From: Amoebidium appalachense
Taxonomy: Eukaryota; Ichthyosporea
Direction: 5' to 3'
Assembly: GCA_963693365.1 (NCBI GenBank)
Contig: CAVNZM010000008.1
Span: forward strand, 6,262,001 to 6,326,000
DNA length: 64,000 nucleotides
The notes under the pieces were generated by a model. The model was not told the DNA's origin, made no database searches, and worked only from the letters and a program-made list of their open reading frames with translations. Positions 59,417 through 64,000 of the stretch are shown one piece after another. The translations under genes were made by a program, and so were the position numbers. The stretch's first letter is position 1; the number at the start of each line of letters is the position of its first letter.

Positions 59417-59688
59417 GGGGGGGCACTCACGTGCACGAGTCGTCTTGATCGATCGTCATAGCAGAAGTTGATGCCGGCACCCTTGCGGCCAAACCGACCG
59501 GTGCGTCCTATTGGTGGGTATTTTTAGTAATAGTGACATATATGGTAGGCGGAATCGGACACATGAGCAGAGAGGGAAGAAACTGGCCAGAGGGACCCAA
59601 GGTGGGCGGGAACGCGCGGGGCGGTGAGGTTGTTTTTTTTTTTTTTTTTTTTTTTTTGTAGTACCATGGTGGTGGTGGTGGTGGTGGT

Positions 59689-59751
<63 letters not shown>

Positions 59752-60633
59752 GGGCGAGAGGGGGGGGGGGGGGGGGGGGGATATGTAGTTTCAGGTGTCA
59801 CTAAGTTGCGGCTTGGGTAGAGACGTTTCGGGTGTGTGCATGTGCATGCGTGTGTGCATGCACCGTCATGTGAATGAGTCTGTTTTTGGGGTAAGGGTGT
59901 AGTGTGTAATTACAACATTTAGGGTGTATCTCGACAGGGCTGTACAGGCCGTATATGCGCAAAAGCTTGAAGCTTAGCGCGTGGACACATGTAGCCGATT
60001 GTGTGTATGCGCATTGCGTAGCGGTCTGTGCTCGTATACACATGCATGTGCGTGCTCGTGAATGTTTCCACCTACACATGCATGCGTGTGAACCGCATGT
60101 TTTGTACAGGCACATGCACGTGTGTGTGTGCCCGTGTGTGTTCGTACGTGCATGTCTGTGTACAGTGTGTGTTTGTACACACATGATTGTGTGTGCACGT
60201 GACCACCCACCAATACGATGCAGGTACGTCTCAAAGTCGGGCCTGTTCTCTCCAAACTTGACGGGGATGTCATAGTTCACCACCACGTTGACCTGAGAAC
60301 ATCCGTGTCAGATCGGCGTGTGACCACATACGAAACATGGTGAAACGTTAAAGTCAGGATCATTGGGGAAAAAAACAAAAACAAAACCCAAAAACCAAAA
60401 AAGCAAAAAAAAAAAAAAAAACCAAAAAAAACAACAACAAACGAGAACCAAGCTAATTGATTATTCTTCTTTGCATGTGTGTGTGTGTATGTGTATGTGT
60501 GTGTGTGTGTGTGTTTGTCGGGGGGGGGGGGGGGGGGGGGGAGGGGGGGGCAAGCACTCTGACCCACTTGATTGATGTCGATGCCTCGTGCCAAGACATT
60601 TGTCGTGATGAGCACTTTGGTCTTGCCTGCGAT

Positions 60634-60717
<84 letters not shown>

Positions 60718-61997
60718 ACATATGCGTGCGCATGTGCGCGTGTGCATGTGCGTGAATTAAGTGAGCATTCGTGTATAAGAGGAGGTGGGAGTGGGGGACA
60801 AACTTCTTCGCACTCTCCATTGAACCATTCCATTATAAAATATTAACGGACCAACCACGTACCCTGCCTAAACTCGTCCATGACCTTTTCTCTGTCATGT
60901 ATGCTCATCTACAACCTGCTTTTTAGGTTTACAAGCAAGACTTAAACTTTAACGAACCAATCACCGACTCTGCCTAGCTCCGTTCACGAGCTTGTTTCTG
61001 TCCATCTTCACACCATCCATTTAAATGATTCTATATTTTTTAATTATAAGGCCAGCCCCCTGCCTGAACCCATGCTCTTGTCTCAGTCCTGCACGCCCAT
61101 CTTCACACCCTCCTTTTCAATTTTATAACCATTCCTTTGAACTTTAACGGACCAACCACGTACCCTGCCTAAACTCGTCCATGATCTTGTCTCTGTCCTG
61201 CGCGCTCATCTTCATGCCCTCCTTTTTAAACTTGCACTATAATTTTTAACGGGCCAACCACGTACCCTGCCTAAACACGTCCATGAGTTTGTTTCTGTCC
61301 TGCACGCTCATCTTCATGCCCTCGCTTTTAGTCATGCTACTTTAAATCTTAACGGACCAACCACGTACCCTGCCTAAACTCGTCCATGATCTTGTCTCTG
61401 TCCTGCACGCTCATCTTCATGCCTTCCTTGCTGCCTCCGTACAGCGCCGACACACTGTGACCCTCAGCAACCAATCGCTCATTGAGCCGCTTGGCCGTGT
61501 CCACTCTCTGCCAATTAAAAACCACCATTGTTAGCCTTACATGGAAGTGCCTATATTCGAACAAAAAAAAACGATTTTGACACGAACGGCCACCACAAGA
61601 TTAGTTGGAGAAAAAAAAATCAAAGGTGGCGAGATGGCATTAGGAATTTCAGGACAGCTGGTCCTCCGGGCAGACATATATCGAATTGAAGCAACCCGAT
61701 TGGAGCAACATAAAACCCCCGGGTCATGATAAAGCGAAAATCAAATTTTGGGCTCAAGGAAAGCATCACCCGGTAGGAGTCAAAAACAATCTGCCAGCAT
61801 AAATAGCTTAAAATGAATGATAGCCATTCATCTCACTGATTTAAATTTGGGGAGTGGGGGGCATTGGCCAATCACCTCGCAGAAGATAATGACCTGGCCA
61901 ATAGAAACCGAGCCATATATGTCGTTTAAAACCTCGTAGCGGTGGTCGTCATTCTTGCAGTCCACCCAGTACTGAGCAATGCCATCAAGCGTGAGCT

Positions 61998-62030
<33 letters not shown>

Positions 62031-62057
62031 TGGTGGTGTGGTGGGGGTGGGATATGT

Positions 62058-62102
<45 letters not shown>

Positions 62103-62332
62103 TATGTGTGTGTGTATGGGGGGGGGGGGAGGGGGTGGGGGGGAGGGAGGAAGATGTTTGTGTGATGTGTTTGTGTTTGTGTGTGTGCTTGTGTGTGTGT
62201 GTGTGTGTGTGTGTTTGTGTGTATGTGTGTGTGTGGGTGGGTGGGGGGGGGGGAATGAATGAGTGAATGAGCGAGCGAGCGAGTGAGTGAGTGAGTGGGT
62301 GAGTGAGTGGGTGAGTGAGTGAGAGAATGAGT

Positions 62333-62374
<42 letters not shown>

Positions 62375-63156
62375 CAACCTAGAATGTGTGGTTGTCTGCG
62401 TACGGCCTCTGTGTGGGTGTGGGTGCCCATGAGAATGTTTGTCAGTGTGATGCATGCTTTCCGTGTGATTGTCTTTACCAAGAAAAAACGAAACAAGAGA
62501 GTCGATGGTCGAGGTTTTGTACATGCATACACGAGCAGAGGAAAAATGAAAAAAAGAGGGGGAGAAGGAAATGCAGTAGACAAGACAAAAGTGACCACGG
62601 GGGAGAAGGGATGGCCAAAAAAAAAATAAAAAAAAATGGAGGGATGGGGGGAGGAGGAGTGACAGTGTGCTACACAGTACCAAACACCAAAATTGCATAC
62701 ACAGGAATACGGAGAAACGCAAAATGGACACACAAGAGAGCGCCCAACACTAGGAGAACACCTCCTTGTAGGAAGAGAAGGGGAGGGAAGGGTGAGCTGG
62801 GGGGAGGGAGAATGGGGGGGGGGGGGGGCAACGAGCAGAAACAGACAAACAGCAAAACAAAACACGGCACGTCAACACATTGTAATAACATCGAAGAAAA
62901 AATGTAAGGAAAAGTCTAAGGCCCGAAACGATTCAACAGGAGCCCAGGAGCCCACACCGGGCAGCGTGGAGGGGGGGAGGTTTGGGGGCGGGGGGGGGGG
63001 GGGGGGGGGGGGGCGAAGGGGGTGGGAGTGGGTTGCTTGTTCATATATAAAGAGTATTTCAATAAAGTCATAATTAGGAGGGGGGGGAGGGGGGGGGGGA
63101 TGCTGTTCATAATAAAGAATCACTTCAACTGAGTCATTATGGGAAGGACGGGAGGA

Positions 63157-63194
<38 letters not shown>

Positions 63195-64000
63195 TTGAGC
63201 TTTACGTTTTGTTTGAGTGTGACGACGTTAGCCATGGGCAGTTGCTGTTTGCAGAACTCCCTCACAGCCTCGGCATAGGTGGCTGAGAACAGGAGCGTCT
63301 GGTGCTTGGGGTGCAGTAGCCTATTATGGAAGGTCAGGTTAAAGATATCGCGGCATACCCATGGCTAAAGGGATCGACAAATCGGAGGTCAGGTTAAAGA
63401 TATCACGTCATACCCCAAGCTCATGGGGTGAACAGGAGATTTCGGTGCTTGGAGTGGAGTAACCTAATATGGAGGAACAGGTTGAAGTTAAACAGCATAC
63501 CTAAGGGTAATGGGGTATAGAGTTGGATTGGAGGACGAGAGAAGAAGAGAGAGAGAGAAGGGTGAGGAAATAGGGACGGAGTGAGAAAGATCCGTGGAGA
63601 GGGGGAGGGGGGGTGCAGGGGGGTGGAGGTTAGAATGCGTTGTTAAGTACGAAGCACACATAAACAACGGGGGGGGGGGGGGGGGGGGGGGGGAGCAATA
63701 AAGAGAGACGGGTGAGAGAAAGGGAATAAGAAGAGCGGGATGGGCAGAGAGAGGCAGTGGAAGAGAGAGAAAAAGGCAGAGCAAGAAGGGGGAGAGGGAG
63801 GGAGGGGGGAAGGGGGGAGGGGGGGGGGGGGGGGGGGGAGGGCAAAAAGAAGAAAGAGGCAGAGAGAAAGATCCCTCTTTCCCCCCTCTCGCACACTCGA
63901 ACAGGAACCCCTCACCTTAATCCGCCCTGCACACCCAACCCCTCTCCCCTAACCACCCCTTTTGTACATGACTTCCCCACATCCTCGTTCCCGCTTTCCT
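58892..64000 (-). CDS. DBP5/DDX19-type DEAD-box RNA helicase (C-terminal half; 5' end outside the window)
   Basis: Seven exons join in frame: 63320-63206, 61998-61876, 61507-61369, 60626-60568, 60292-60211, 59507-59431 and 58981-58892 (TAA), about 228 residues. Motif III is LLFSATY, and the linker ELTLDGIAQYWVDC is typical of DDX19/Dbp5. RecA2 carries IIFCE (motif IV), TTNVLARGID (motif V) and HRIGRTGRFGRKG (motif VI). The end IETFFNHKIKRVPTDD fits the family's conserved 'HFNKKIERLDTDD' tail. DBP5 remodels mRNPs at the cytoplasmic face of the nuclear pore with Gle1 and inositol hexakisphosphate, and also acts in translation termination. The DEAD and Walker motifs must lie to the right of 63320. 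I see no further exon in 63321-64000. Introns carry duplicated exon ends. Confidence 0.9.
60633..60716. repeat. (GT)n microsatellite in helicase intron
   Basis: About 84 bases of GT starting seven bases upstream (transcript sense) of the exon at 60626-60568. Shorter GT tracts lie at 58983-59038, 59692-59744, 62000-62028 and 62336-62371, all next to exons or repeats of the same gene. Confidence 0.95.
60836..61344 (-). repeat. Five degenerate tandem copies of the helicase exon-3 end plus its splice donor
   Basis: Copies of about 100 bases start near 60836, 60945, 61045, 61138 and 61240, and the functional end follows at 61345. Those at 60836, 61138 and 61240 keep most of the last ~60 bases of exon 3 (reading KIMDEFRQ) and the donor GTACGTGGTTGG; the two between are more decayed. 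All lie in the intron downstream of exon 3. Confidence 0.85.
62030..62336. repeat. G-rich, (GT)n and GAGT/GAGC repeats
   Basis: G runs at 62071-62101 and 62119-62148, GT tracts at 62165-62235 and GAGT/GAGC tetranucleotides at 62255-62325, in the helicase intron upstream of exon 2. Confidence 0.9.
62640..63205. repeat. G-rich intron DNA with complex islands
   Basis: G runs at 62641-62657, 62800-62828, 62969-63013, 63078-63100 and 63158-63193. Islands at 62660-62760 and 62830-62960 show no exon. Confidence 0.8.
63325..63505. repeat. Partial duplications of the region around the 5' boundary of the first helicase exon in the window
   Basis: GGTGCTTGGGGTGCAGTAGC at 63301-63320, with the following ~45 bases, resembles 63444-63500. 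AGGTTAAAGATATC is repeated at 63337-63350 and 63390-63403. Confidence 0.7.
63506..64000. other. Right edge: helicase intron with GA- and G-rich repeats
   Basis: GAGAGA-rich DNA at 63535-63560 and 63690-63860, with a G run at 63669-63693 and another near 63820-63839, then C/T-rich complex sequence to the end. No exon of the helicase N-terminal half is recognised. Confidence 0.6.

Overview
This is nuclear DNA of a eukaryote. Eight protein genes can be rebuilt from spliceosomal GT-AG exons that join in frame, and there is one tRNA gene. Secreted mosaics (PAN, discoidin-like, thrombospondin type 1, EGF, HYR, bulb lectin), a DGCR6/gonadal homologue, a TRIAP1/Mdm35 homologue, a stellacyanin-like cupredoxin and a DBP5/DDX19 helicase suggest a unicellular holozoan or a complex alga. 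I cannot name the lineage from sequence alone. Exons are short and clean. Introns and spacers are crowded with (GT/AC)n, (GA/CT)n and long G or C homopolymers (up to 66 G), so nearly all long low-complexity open frames are artefacts.

Layout: (1) <1-2648, minus: 5' end of a secreted Ca2+-dependent phosphoinositide phospholipase C-like gene. (2) 5769-18433, minus: a 15-exon secreted protein of about 888 aa with a signal peptide, two PAN/apple domains, Cys-marked propeller-like repeats, an F5/8C-fucolectin-type domain, a beta-trefoil and a Cys-rich tail. (3) 21261-33257, minus: a 14-exon secreted protein of about 1187 aa with a GH114 glycosidase, five 'CC' repeats, three TSP1, three EGF, HYR, GCC2/GCC3-type repeats and a C-terminal bulb-type lectin domain. 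(4) 35412-39877, minus: magnesium-dependent phosphatase 1 (HAD family), divergent from (5) 41384-47065, plus: a DGCR6/gonadal-family protein. (6) 48709-51667, plus: TRIAP1/Mdm35, a twin CX9C protein. (7) 51998-52068, plus: tRNA-Gly(CCC). (8) 53403-55265, minus: a phytocyanin-like cupredoxin with a predicted Gln axial ligand. (9) 58892->63320, minus: the C-terminal half of a DBP5/DDX19 DEAD-box helicase.

The two large secreted proteins are neighbours on the same strand. Both combine carbohydrate-binding folds with Cys-rich extracellular modules, and one carries a glycosidase family known to act on galactosamine-containing polymers. A role at the cell surface, in the matrix or on microbial exopolysaccharide is a reasonable inference, not a demonstrated one. 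Mitochondrial lipid transfer (TRIAP1), mRNA export (DBP5) and the small phosphatase are housekeeping genes with no evident link to them.

The most unusual signals are the GH114-to-lectin architecture, (CA)n microsatellites that directly form many 3' splice sites, tandem copies of a helicase exon end with its splice donor, a 230-bp inverted-repeat element whose terminus recurs at the cupredoxin TATA box, and an expanded copper loop in the cupredoxin.
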